NCBI GenBank assembly: GCA_937967535.1
Contig: CALCMV010000003.1
Coordinates: 1-7,726, forward strand
Reading direction: 5' to 3'
From: an uncultured Saprospiraceae bacterium
GTDB taxonomy: Bacteria; Bacteroidota; Bacteroidia; Chitinophagales; Saprospiraceae
Length of the DNA: 7,726 nt
Shown piece after piece: positions 1-6,509 of this stretch. Positions within the stretch are counted from its first letter, which is position 1. The number at the start of each line of letters is the position of its first letter. The notes below the pieces were generated by a model. The model did not search any database and had not been told where the DNA came from. It saw only the letters and a program-made list of their open reading frames with translations. Made by a program: the position numbers and the translations under genes.

Positions 1-108
1 CGTAATTTTATACATATATTAAATTGTAAATTATTATATAAAATAAAAAATAATGTTTTTTTTACTTTATTTTTAATTGATTATCAGAACTTAAAGAATT
101 GCTGACTA

Positions 109-131
109 ATTTATACCGTTACAGTATAAAT
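109..131. promoter_or_regulatory. Perfect 8-bp dyad upstream of the acetyltransferase gene
   Basis: Two perfect 8-base arms, ATTTATAC at 109-116 and GTATAAAT at 124-131, flank a 7-base spacer. The dyad lies about 60 bases before the start at 193, inside an otherwise structureless AT-rich leader (1-192). Its size and symmetry suit a dimeric repressor or activator operator controlling the downstream gene. The arms are AT-only apart from one C/G pair, so chance is a real alternative. No regulator gene is visible nearby to support the reading. Confidence 0.3.
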
Positions 132-192
132 AACTTGCGGAGAGATTTTTACATTTTATATATTATTTTTAAAATATTATAAAATATAAACT

Positions 193-1200
193 ATGAAAAA
201 GCAGTATTCCATAAAAAGACTTAGAGAAACATCTACAGATGAGGATTGGAAAGCATATTTTGCCATGAGAGTCCACTGTGCAAAAGAGGAAGGCAAGCCT
301 TTACTTTTTACTTCTTGGAGTCAATTAAAGGAAAGAACCTTGGTTTGGTTGGCGCAAGATATTGGAATTTATACTGTTTCGGAAGGTGATAATTCGATTG
401 GTTTTTTCACTTTTATCATTCGCCTGAAAAATGAAGCTGATAGAAGATACGTATATTTCAGGGATAGACTGACAAAAGATTTGGATGCAACATTGCTCGA
501 ATTAATATATCCCGTTTTTATGGAGTATGACCCACTTTCAAAATTTATAGTTATCAAATCGGTGAATGGTAAATATGATTTTTTGGAAACAATCGCCAAT
601 GCAGCAGTAGCAGATTATAGAGAGTCATTTGAATTGAAAATTGCCAATGCAAAAACCGACCTCATAAAAAATTGGTACAGAGACTATTCCGAAAAATTTA
701 AGGATTATGACCTGCGACATTACGAGGATATTCCTGATGAATTGATGGACGAGTATTGTGATGTTTTTAATGAACTGCTCAACGATATGCCAAATGATTC
801 AAAAATCAGCGACTTTAGCCATATCAATCCAAAAGAAGTTAAACAAAAGCAGGTTCACAACAGGAAGCACCATCAATGTTCTTATCGCTATTTGGTGTTT
901 GATGATTCAAAATTAATCGCAAAAACAAATGTCTTTCTCAATAAAAAAAATCCCCAAGAAATGCACCAATACATGACGGGTGTTTTAAAACCATATCGGG
1001 GGCAGGGATTTGGAAAATGGATAAAAGCCGCCATGTTTTTAAAACTAACCGAAGATTTCCCGGATTTAGAGGTCATTAAAACAGAAACGCATCTTAAAAA
1101 TGTGGCTTCTAAGGGATTGAGCAAGCAAATGGGATTTGAAAAAACGGGTTTTGAGAAAGAATATTTAATTTCTAAGGAATTTATGATGGAAAAGAAATGA
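193..1200 (+). CDS. GNAT-family N-acetyltransferase, two-domain (335 aa)
   Basis: This is probably a cytoplasmic acetyl-CoA-dependent acyltransferase of unknown substrate. The C-terminal half (about residues 165-330) is a recognisable GNAT domain. Strand beta-4 and motif A run from about 260 to 282, with the R269-G-Q-G-F-G274 pyrophosphate-binding loop (R/Q-x-x-G-x-G) followed by a helix. Motif B includes T297, E298, N303 and the terminal M313-G-F315. The N-terminal half (about 1-150) has GNAT-like strand and helix spacing, including a GFFTF strand near 70, but no acetyl-CoA loop. It is probably a degenerate second GNAT domain, as in mycothiol synthase-like tandem GNATs. The start at 193 is preceded by an A/T-rich stretch with no Shine-Dalgarno, which is normal for Bacteroidota. 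The stop overlaps the ATG of a 46-codon frame. The family call is firm; the substrate cannot be inferred. Confidence 0.88.
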   Translation: MKKQYSIKRLRETSTDEDWKAYFAMRVHCAKEEGKPLLFTSWSQLKERTLVWLAQDIGIYTVSEGDNSIGFFTFIIRLKNEADRRYVYFRDRLTKDLDATLLELIYPVFMEYDPLSKFIVIKSVNGKYDFLETIANAAVADYRESFELKIANAKTDLIKNWYRDYSEKFKDYDLRHYEDIPDELMDEYCDVFNELLNDMPNDSKISDFSHINPKEVKQKQVHNRKHHQCSYRYLVFDDSKLIAKTNVFLNKKNPQEMHQYMTGVLKPYRGQGFGKWIKAAMFLKLTEDFPDLEVIKTETHLKNVASKGLSKQMGFEKTGFEKEYLISKEFMMEKK

Positions 1201-1337
1201 AAAACCCAAAAATAACCCGTTATTCCAAACTTGATTTGGAATCTGCCGGGGCTTGGCACGATGCCGAACATGCAGAGAAAATTCATGAATTTTCTCTACA
1301 TCTGCCACAACTCGCTCACTCCAACCAACTGGCTTGA
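1197..1337 (+). CDS. Candidate 46-aa small protein coupled by ATGA to the acetyltransferase gene
   Basis: An uninterrupted frame begins at the ATG of an ATGA overlap with the acetyltransferase stop and ends at TGA 1335-1337. The 46-residue product starts MKNPKITRYSKLDLESAG and contains five histidines (21, 25, 30, 35, 41), a single tryptophan (20) and several acidic residues. It has no signal peptide or membrane segment. Its last 22 bases overlap the 3' end of the convergent rad50-like gene. The 4-base overlap is the classic geometry of translational coupling, and the segment looks richer in G+C than the preceding gene, as a coding stretch might. Against it, two good palindromes (1222-1242 and 1274-1297) lie inside and could simply be convergent-gene terminator structure. 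I do not recognise a family. It may be real, a decayed gene remnant, or chance. Confidence 0.38.
   Translation: MKNPKITRYSKLDLESAGAWHDAEHAEKIHEFSLHLPQLAHSNQLA
1222..1242. terminator. Hairpin between convergent genes (8-bp arms, 5-base loop)
   Basis: ATTCCAAA at 1222-1229 and TTTGGAAT at 1235-1242 form perfect arms around the loop CTTGA. The hairpin sits 22 bases after the acetyltransferase stop and before the end of the convergent rad50-like gene, where a bidirectional transcript end is expected. No clear U-tract follows on either strand, so it is not a canonical intrinsic terminator. It could protect a 3' end, or it may only be structure inside the 46-codon frame. Confidence 0.35.
1274..1297. 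terminator. Perfect 24-bp palindrome between convergent genes
   Basis: AGAGAAAATTCA is followed directly by its exact reverse complement, giving a 24-bp palindrome with no spacer. It lies 19 bases beyond the end of the minus-strand rad50-like gene and 74 bases beyond the end of the plus-strand acetyltransferase gene, so it could act as shared 3' structure for both transcripts. There is no adjacent U-tract. In the plus-strand 46-codon frame it would encode part of EKIHEFS, so the terminator and coding readings compete here. Confidence 0.35.
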
Positions 1338-3733
1338 CTGCCTTTTGTTGTACGTCGAATCTCCAAAATCTCCGAAAATTCTTCTTTCACATCATTGATA
1401 TGGGTGACGATGTAGATTTGTTTGTATTGTTGCTTCAGGACTTGTAGGGCGTACATGATGTCCTGTCTGCGCTCGTCGTCTTGCGAGCCAAAAATCTCGT
1501 CGAATCCGAGAAAGCCTTGCGTTTTTTCGCTACCGGCGAGTTGCGCGACAGCTTCACTGATGCCGATGCGTAGGCATAGATTGGCAAGGTCAATTTCGCC
1601 GCCCGAAAATCGTTCAATCGGGTAGTACTTGCCGTCGTCGAGGATTTGGAAGTTGAAATTATCGTCAATTTTGATGCCTTCGTAGCGGTTGCGGGTGATG
1701 TTTTTGAAGAGTTCGCCTGCTTTTCCGGCTATCGTCGGACGCACTTTTTCCAAGATGTCCGTCTTGAATCTGCCGAATACGCCGCCGAGTTCGTCGAGTT
1801 GGATATATTGGTTTTCGCGCTCGCGTATGGCGGCTTGGGTTTTGGCGTGAGTGTCGAGTCTATGTCGTATTTTTTTGATATTATTCGTCATTTCGGTGAG
1901 GGTGTTGCGCTCGCGGTTGAGGCGGCTTTGGGTGTTGTCGCGTTGGGTTTCGGTGCTTTCTCTTTTTTGTCGGGCGGCTTCGTAGGCGGGCATGGAGAAG
2001 TTGAGTTTGGCGATGTCTTTTTTGATTGTTGTGAGGTGGTCCTTGCCGTTTTTGATACGTTCTTTTAAGGCTTTAATGTCGGTTTGTATATCGGATATTT
2101 TTTCTGTTTTTGATAGGTTTTTTTCGTAATTAATATAAATGGGTTCAAAACTCTTGATTTCCGCTAAAAGTGCGTCATATTTCCCTTGCTCAAACTTGAC
2201 TTTACCAATTGACTTGATGTTTTTTTCTATTTCATTAATTTCTGATTTTAAATCTTTTAAATTATTTTTTTGCCTATCTACTTCTTTTAATTTCGCTTGA
2301 ATCGCGCTTTGTTGATTTTTTAATTCGGTGATATTGACGGCGAGTTTTTTTCTGGTGTCAATGGCATCTTTGTGGGTTTTTCGGTTCTTTTCCAAATCGG
2401 CTTCGTAGGTATTGAGTTCTTTATTTTGATAGCTTTCAATCTCCGAATTTAGCTTTGCCAATGTCGCATCATAACTCTCCACCAAAGGACGCAAACAGGT
2501 CGGGCAATCAGCATCTTTTCCGAGACTTTTCATTGTGCCAATGTTCTCTTTTCGCTCTTTGATTTTACCTTTGATGTCGCCGATTTTTTGCGCCAAATCA
2601 CGGGCGATTTTCATACATTCGTGTTCGATATTTTCTTGTGCATTGTGTTTTTGTTCTAATTTTTCCGTTTCTTTTTTTAGTTTTGAAATTGGCTCAATTT
2701 CCTTTTCTGCTCGTTCTATCGCCTCTATGATTCGCTCGGAAAGTTTGAGTTTATCGCTTTGTTGTTGATTCAATAATTGAACGCGGTCATATTGTTTTTT
2801 TTCTTTTTCTAAATTTTCTTTTGCTAATTTTTTTTCGGAAAATAATTTGATTTCAGGCGTTTGTTTGTCCAATTCTTTTTTGAGTAAAATCAGATTTTCG
2901 CGCTCGGTTTCTTGTTTTTTTAATGTTTCTTTTAATCGTTCAATGCCTTCGATATACTTGCTTTGTGTCTTATCTTTCTCGTTAAATTGGTCGCTTAATT
3001 TTTGTTGCGCGTCCAATGCGGTTTTTGCTTTTTGGTAAATTTCATTATTTGTTTTCAACTCTTTTTCAAGGCTTTCGCATGTTTTTTTCTGGCTAATTTC
3101 TTCTTTTTCAATACGCTTTAATTCACTTTCTAATTTTGTAAATTCATCTGTACTCAATAATAAAGCATTTTGTCCGGCGATTTCGCTTTTCAAATTGTTT
3201 GCATCTCGCCGAATCAAGCGTTGGATAGTATCCAATTTATCCAAACCCACCATTTTGCGAATCATTTCCCGCCGCTTGCTGCCTTGCACTTTCGAGATTT
3301 CGTCCAATTCTTTTTGCCCCGAAAACACCGATTTCGTGAAGGCTTCCTTATCCATCCCCAACAAATCTGTAATGCGTCGCCGCACCTCATTTGCACTCGT
3401 CGCAATATGTTCTTCCAAGTTTCCTGTCAACTGATACAAATTCGCATGATGCGCCAAAGTCTTCCCCCGAAACTGCCTTTCGACCCTATACCACTTGCCC
3501 CCAACCTCAAATTCCAAATTGACCACCACAGCCGCTTTCACCTCTGCCCAGCTACTCCGCAAATACTTATTATCCACCTCAAACGAGCCATACAAAGCCA
3601 ACAAAATCGCCTCAAAAACAGACGACTTCCCCGCCCCATTACGCCCCGTAATACCAACCAATTCTTCTTTGAACTGAATCGTCTCCTCCGTGTATTGCTT
3701 GAAATTTTTTAATGTTAAATTGTGTAAAATCAT
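1316..3733 (-). CDS. Rad50/SbcC-type SMC-like ATPase with zinc hook (805 aa)
   Basis: This is a cytoplasmic ATP-binding subunit of the DNA end-processing kind, which in known systems pairs with the Mre11/SbcD nuclease. Every hallmark is visible. The N-terminus MILHNLTLKNFKQY is typical. Walker A G30-RNGAGKSS-38 is intact and the Q-loop glutamine is Q140 in FSGQ. Long charged coiled coils span about 180-405 and 418-640, with the zinc hook C410-P-T-C413 between them. The ABC signature is F709-SGGE-713, Walker B is G743-FDE-E746, the D-loop region follows at 749-752, and the switch histidine is H778 in IVTHIND. At 805 residues it is nearer archaeal Rad50 length than E. coli SbcC (about 1,050). 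The start at 3733 places Walker A at the usual distance. No nuclease gene lies next to it: upstream is a 337-bp repeat-bearing gap, then an unrelated gene. The coiled-coil segment is visibly AT-richer than the two head segments, as expected for Lys/Glu/Ile-rich coils. Confidence 0.93.
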   Translation of the reverse strand: MILHNLTLKNFKQYTEETIQFKEELVGITGRNGAGKSSVFEAILLALYGSFEVDNKYLRSSWAEVKAAVVVNLEFEVGGKWYRVERQFRGKTLAHHANLYQLTGNLEEHIATSANEVRRRITDLLGMDKEAFTKSVFSGQKELDEISKVQGSKRREMIRKMVGLDKLDTIQRLIRRDANNLKSEIAGQNALLLSTDEFTKLESELKRIEKEEISQKKTCESLEKELKTNNEIYQKAKTALDAQQKLSDQFNEKDKTQSKYIEGIERLKETLKKQETERENLILLKKELDKQTPEIKLFSEKKLAKENLEKEKKQYDRVQLLNQQQSDKLKLSERIIEAIERAEKEIEPISKLKKETEKLEQKHNAQENIEHECMKIARDLAQKIGDIKGKIKERKENIGTMKSLGKDADCPTCLRPLVESYDATLAKLNSEIESYQNKELNTYEADLEKNRKTHKDAIDTRKKLAVNITELKNQQSAIQAKLKEVDRQKNNLKDLKSEINEIEKNIKSIGKVKFEQGKYDALLAEIKSFEPIYINYEKNLSKTEKISDIQTDIKALKERIKNGKDHLTTIKKDIAKLNFSMPAYEAARQKRESTETQRDNTQSRLNRERNTLTEMTNNIKKIRHRLDTHAKTQAAIRERENQYIQLDELGGVFGRFKTDILEKVRPTIAGKAGELFKNITRNRYEGIKIDDNFNFQILDDGKYYPIERFSGGEIDLANLCLRIGISEAVAQLAGSEKTQGFLGFDEIFGSQDDERRQDIMYALQVLKQQYKQIYIVTHINDVKEEFSEILEIRRTTKGSQASWLE

Positions 3734-3740
3734 AACTGTA

Positions 3741-3950
3741 GCCTAAGGGCATGTTTTAAAGGTGGCTCATGTAGAAAATTAGGTGGAAGGTCAAGTAAAC
3801 CCCAAACCTATAAGGTTTTCGAAAACCTTATAGGTTTGATAGTCAGGTATTTATCGTCAATATTTCAAATATTCACGATATATTCCACCTAATTTCCCGT
3901 ATGAGCCTTAAAGCTTATCCCTCTAAATTTGCCTTAGAACATGTTTAAAT
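3741..3950. repeat. Folded palindromic element in the gene-free gap 3734-4070
   Basis: This gap contains no gene. Most of it is a structured element. An outer stem pairs GGCTCAT (3764-3770) with ATGAGCC (3901-3907) and a 13-base arm (3776-3788) with 3883-3895. Inside are two further hairpins: a perfect 34-bp palindrome (3804-3837) and a 29-base hairpin (3852-3880). Together they would make a three-way junction. Imperfect 20-base direct repeats starting GCCT (3741-3760 and 3931-3950) bound the structure. It lies just upstream of the rad50-like start, so it may affect that gene's 5' leader. It resembles a non-autonomous palindromic or MITE-like element; no transposase is present. Confidence 0.65.
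3804..3837. repeat. Perfect 34-bp palindrome (17-bp arms, no spacer)
   Basis: AAACCTATAAGGTTTTC is followed at once by its exact reverse complement. From memory, similar ...ACCTATAAGGTTTT... palindromes are frequent between genes in Bacteroidota genomes, so this is probably one copy of a dispersed family. It forms one of the two inner hairpins of the larger folded element. Confidence 0.8.
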
Positions 3951-3998
3951 TTGTACGAACTGAAAACTATCAGGATACAATTCAATTTTTATAAAAAA

Positions 3999-4061
3999 CC
4001 ATGAACTAAAAACTATGAACTATGAACTATGAACTATGAACCATGAACTAAAAACTAAAAA
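3999..4061. repeat. Heptamer tandem repeat, nine 7-bp units
   Basis: Nine consecutive 7-base units follow one another without a break: CCATGAA, CTAAAAA, four copies of CTATGAA, CCATGAA and two copies of CTAAAAA. The array ends 9 bases before the last base of the DUF1501 stop codon (4071 on the minus strand), so it lies in that gene's 3' untranslated region. The order of variants suggests slippage plus duplication of the CCATGAA-CTAAAAA pair. No coding role is apparent. Confidence 0.85.
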
Positions 4062-4070
4062 CCCATTAAT

Positions 4071-5729
4071 TTATCGTTTTACGAACTTCTTCACACCTAT
4101 TACATTTTTGTTCTCCATTAATTTCAAAAAATAAGTGCCTGCGGGAAGCGTGTAAATATCAAGATTTATAGTATTATTTCCTACATTCAAATCAAATTCA
4201 TCGGCGCGTACCAATCGTCCTGTGGTATCTATGATTTGTGTTTGGATAGTTTGATTGACAGCCGAATACAGCTCTCCGAATAATGAATATTGCACCGGAT
4301 TAGGATAAATACGAATGCCTTCAAAATCTTCTTCTTCGGGTGCTTCTGTATTTGTAGTGGTGTGATAGTCTCTATTAATTAATAATAATAAAGGATGTAC
4401 AAAGTCCTCAAATTCAACAGCTTCTATCGTTTCACTTTGTGCATCCAACCAATCAACGAGCAGTGTACCAAGTACCTGCCGATAATCCGTTTGTACCGTC
4501 AAATTGTTCGTACTATCCAGATTCGACAAATTTACATCGCCAATAACACCGGGTTCAACCGCTTTGCCAAAAACCAACACAGGCGCAGCCGTACCATGAT
4601 CTGTACCATGATTGCTATTGGAAAAGGGGCGGCGACCAAACTCCGAAAATGTACATGCCACCACTTCCTCATCTTTGCCCGAAGCCGCCAAATCATCCAT
4701 AAATGCCTTCACCGCCGTACTGAGATGATGCAGGAGTGCAGCGTGATAACCGTAAGTTGTATTGCCCTCAATTGCTTGTGCATTATGCGTATCGAAGCCA
4801 TTGAGTCGCACCAGATACACCTTTGTTTGGCATCCGCCATTTATCAATCGGGCTACGGTCTGCAATTGCCAAGCGAGAGGATTGACGACAATATCGGGGG
4901 CAGTCGGTCCTACATATTCCTGCACACCCTCGCCCGGATATACCACATAGTTTGTACCCGCATTATACCGGATTTCGAGTTGTGCGGCGTATTGATTGGC
5001 ATTGGCGTAGAGGTCAATGATGTGTTGGATTTCACTGCCATAATTATTGGCGGGGATGTTGGTAGGTGCGCCGCTTCCCAAGCCTGAAATCAATGCATTG
5101 AAATTCGCGGGGTCGCTATTTGCCAATGCCGCAGGGATGCCTTCTTCACGATGAAAACCCAGCGAAACGATATTTCCAATCTCCAAACCCAAGGGGTCGG
5201 GCATCTCCGTAGTCGGGTAGGCATCGGGATAATCGGGGAAAATATTATCCAAATATCGCCCAATCCAACCCGATGTTTTAAATTCGTTGTAATCGCCACC
5301 CATCATCCAAATATCGCGCCCGCGAAAGTGCGATTTATCAACATTTTCGTAACCAACAGATTGCACGATACGCACTTTACCCTCTTCATACAAAGCCTTA
5401 AATGCGCCCATATCCGGGTGCAAACCAATACGCTGATTGAAAGCTAATGTATCGTCGAGTTGTATATATTTTCTCGCGCCGGAATTGGGAATCGCAATAT
5501 TTGAGCGCAAACTTTCGTACTGACTATACTGCGAAACCGGAATGAACATATTCAAGCCATCATTACCGCCATGCAGTTCTATCAAGACCAATTTTCGGTG
5601 GTCATATTGACCATTTAATTGCTGTGGTACAGCCTGCGTACCAAAAGCCTTCATCGGCACACCATTCAATACAAATGGCGCAATTGCCGAAGTACGCGCT
5701 ATATTTTTGATGAATTTTCTTCGTTTCAT
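4071..5729 (-). CDS. DUF1501 family protein with twin-arginine-like N-terminus and T9SS sorting domain (552 aa)
   Basis: This is a predicted secreted protein of the DUF1501 (alkaline phosphatase/sulfatase-fold-like) family; no enzymatic activity can be assigned. I place the start at 5729, giving MKRRKFIKN. The frame extends 18 codons further to an ATG at 5783, but that would bury the RRKFIK twin-arginine-like motif behind a polar extension. In the 552-residue numbering, DUF1501 landmarks are LIELHGGNDGLNMFIP (about 50-64), SHFRGRDIW (133-141), NGFDTH (310-315) and SEFGRRPF with NHGTDHGTAAPVLVFG (about 362-388). After an acidic linker near 465 comes a C-terminal domain (about 470-552) that starts with IYPNP and ends KKFVKR. 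It includes TGRLV and LPAGTYFLKL, a typical type A T9SS sorting domain. Genes of this family often sit beside a DUF1800 gene; none is visible here. The next upstream gene in the same direction is the rhodanese lipoprotein, 205 bp away. Confidence 0.92.
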   Translation of the reverse strand: MKRRKFIKNIARTSAIAPFVLNGVPMKAFGTQAVPQQLNGQYDHRKLVLIELHGGNDGLNMFIPVSQYSQYESLRSNIAIPNSGARKYIQLDDTLAFNQRIGLHPDMGAFKALYEEGKVRIVQSVGYENVDKSHFRGRDIWMMGGDYNEFKTSGWIGRYLDNIFPDYPDAYPTTEMPDPLGLEIGNIVSLGFHREEGIPAALANSDPANFNALISGLGSGAPTNIPANNYGSEIQHIIDLYANANQYAAQLEIRYNAGTNYVVYPGEGVQEYVGPTAPDIVVNPLAWQLQTVARLINGGCQTKVYLVRLNGFDTHNAQAIEGNTTYGYHAALLHHLSTAVKAFMDDLAASGKDEEVVACTFSEFGRRPFSNSNHGTDHGTAAPVLVFGKAVEPGVIGDVNLSNLDSTNNLTVQTDYRQVLGTLLVDWLDAQSETIEAVEFEDFVHPLLLLINRDYHTTTNTEAPEEEDFEGIRIYPNPVQYSLFGELYSAVNQTIQTQIIDTTGRLVRADEFDLNVGNNTINLDIYTLPAGTYFLKLMENKNVIGVKKFVKR

Positions 5730-5934
5730 TTTTCTATTGTTTTTATGTTTTTGAGCAAATGTTTGACTCAATGTGTTCGCCAATTTTGAATGAAAAATTT
5801 TTAAATAAAAAAATAATTAATTTGTTAATTTTTAATTATCAACAAAAAACAAAATAATATTTAAATTCATTTGTTATTCAAAATTCATAATTCAAAATTT
5901 GTCGAAGGCATTGTTAACTACTTAGTATTTGAAT

Positions 5935-6345
5935 TTACTTCCACCCGCCATATCCATTTTCGAGGTCATAAATTTCTGTAAAACCTTGTTTTTTTAGAAT
6001 TTTAGCGGCTTTTGCACTACGCACTCCACCTGCACAGTAGAGCAATACGGGTTTGTTTTTATCTAATTTTGAATTGGCTTCTTGGGCAAAATTATTGTCG
6101 CGATAATTAATATTGGTAGAATTTTCGATAGCCCCTTCAGCGTGTTCGTCGGGTGTGCGAACATCAACGAGTTGGGCATCCGAATCGGCGATTTTTGCGG
6201 CAAAGGCGGCATTATCTACACGATGAATGACTGCTTCTGATTTGTTGCTTGCGACAGCCTGAGTGCCGGGAGTTTCTTTTTGAGAAGATGATTTGCAGGC
6301 AATCATGCCCACCACCAATACGATAAGGAATACATAGAATCTCAT
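5935..6345 (-). CDS. Rhodanese-like domain lipoprotein (136 aa)
   Basis: This is a single-domain rhodanese-like sulfurtransferase anchored in the cell envelope. Residues 1-16 form a hydrophobic signal ending in a lipobox (GMIA-C17), so the mature protein should be lipidated at C17 and start CKSSSQ. After a polar linker, the domain (about 39-136) shows the LVDVRTPDEHAEGAI strand and CH2A-like segment (59-73), NIN..D (78-83) and the active-site loop C104-A-G-G-V-R-S110. It ends with the usual GFTEIYDLENGYGGW (121-135). The catalytic cysteine C104 and the following arginine are intact, so persulfide transfer is plausible; the physiological donor and acceptor are unknown. The start at 6345 gives the complete signal peptide. 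A large inverted-repeat element lies about 30 bases upstream in the leader or promoter region. The gene points the same way as the DUF1501 gene, but the 205-bp AT-rich gap speaks against tight coupling. Confidence 0.92.
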   Translation of the reverse strand: MRFYVFLIVLVVGMIACKSSSQKETPGTQAVASNKSEAVIHRVDNAAFAAKIADSDAQLVDVRTPDEHAEGAIENSTNINYRDNNFAQEANSKLDKNKPVLLYCAGGVRSAKAAKILKKQGFTEIYDLENGYGGWK

Positions 6346-6375
6346 TATGAATGTTTTGCTTTGTATAATTAAAGG

Positions 6376-6509
6376 TGTTCATAAATAAGAAAATGTCATG
6401 TGTTTTCCTCCCCCCAACCCCCTCCAAAGGGGGACATATACACGCGAAAATCTCCCCCTTTGGAGGGGGGTGGGGGGAGGAAAGTATTAGTAAACTTTAT
6501 TTATGAACA
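6376..6509. repeat. MITE-like inverted-repeat element with C-rich/G-rich arms
   Basis: Outer 13-base terminal inverted repeats (6376-6388 and 6497-6509, TGTTCATAAATAA and its complement) enclose a strong inner stem. Its two 31-base arms (6404-6434 and 6453-6483) pair at 30 of 31 positions. The left arm is C-rich with CCTCCAAAGGGGGA, and the right arm is the G-rich complement. The inner loop is 18 bases. The only mismatch is one A against G within the C-run. The hairpin stands 31 bases before the rhodanese start codon, where it could influence transcription or translation. From memory, CCCCTTTGGAGGGGG-type repeats are widespread in Bacteroidota, so a dispersed family is likely. No transposase is encoded. 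Confidence 0.75.

Noticed and set aside
40..73. A/T-only stem at the left edge as a terminator for an upstream gene
   Set aside because: The 8-bp stem contains only A-T pairs in very AT-rich DNA, so it cannot be distinguished from chance.
888..1286. 132-codon minus-strand frame opposite the 3' part of the acetyltransferase gene
   Set aside because: It is antisense to the GNAT motif A and B region. Its hydrophobic composition is the expected mirror of the real frame.
1646..2068. Plus-strand open frame opposite the C-terminal part of the rad50-like gene
   Set aside because: The product is a run of V/F/G/A residues produced by reading a charged coiled coil in antisense; it has no independent support.
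3170..3712. Long plus-strand open frame opposite the 5' part of the rad50-like gene
   Set aside because: It is antisense to a gene with all Rad50 motifs in the correct order. Its translation is Pro/Ile/Gln-rich low-quality sequence with no domain signature.
4395..5087. 230-codon plus-strand frame opposite the DUF1501 gene
   Set aside because: It lies wholly antisense to a convincing DUF1501 coding region, and its translation shows no domain.
5730..5783. Upstream in-frame ATG at 5783 as start of the DUF1501 protein
   Set aside because: It would put 18 polar residues ahead of the RRKFIK signal motif; the ATG at 5729 gives a normal export signal.
6212..6427. Minus-strand frame overlapping the rhodanese start and the C-rich repeat
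   Set aside because: It is out of frame with the rhodanese gene and partly translates the repeat arm; there is no domain.
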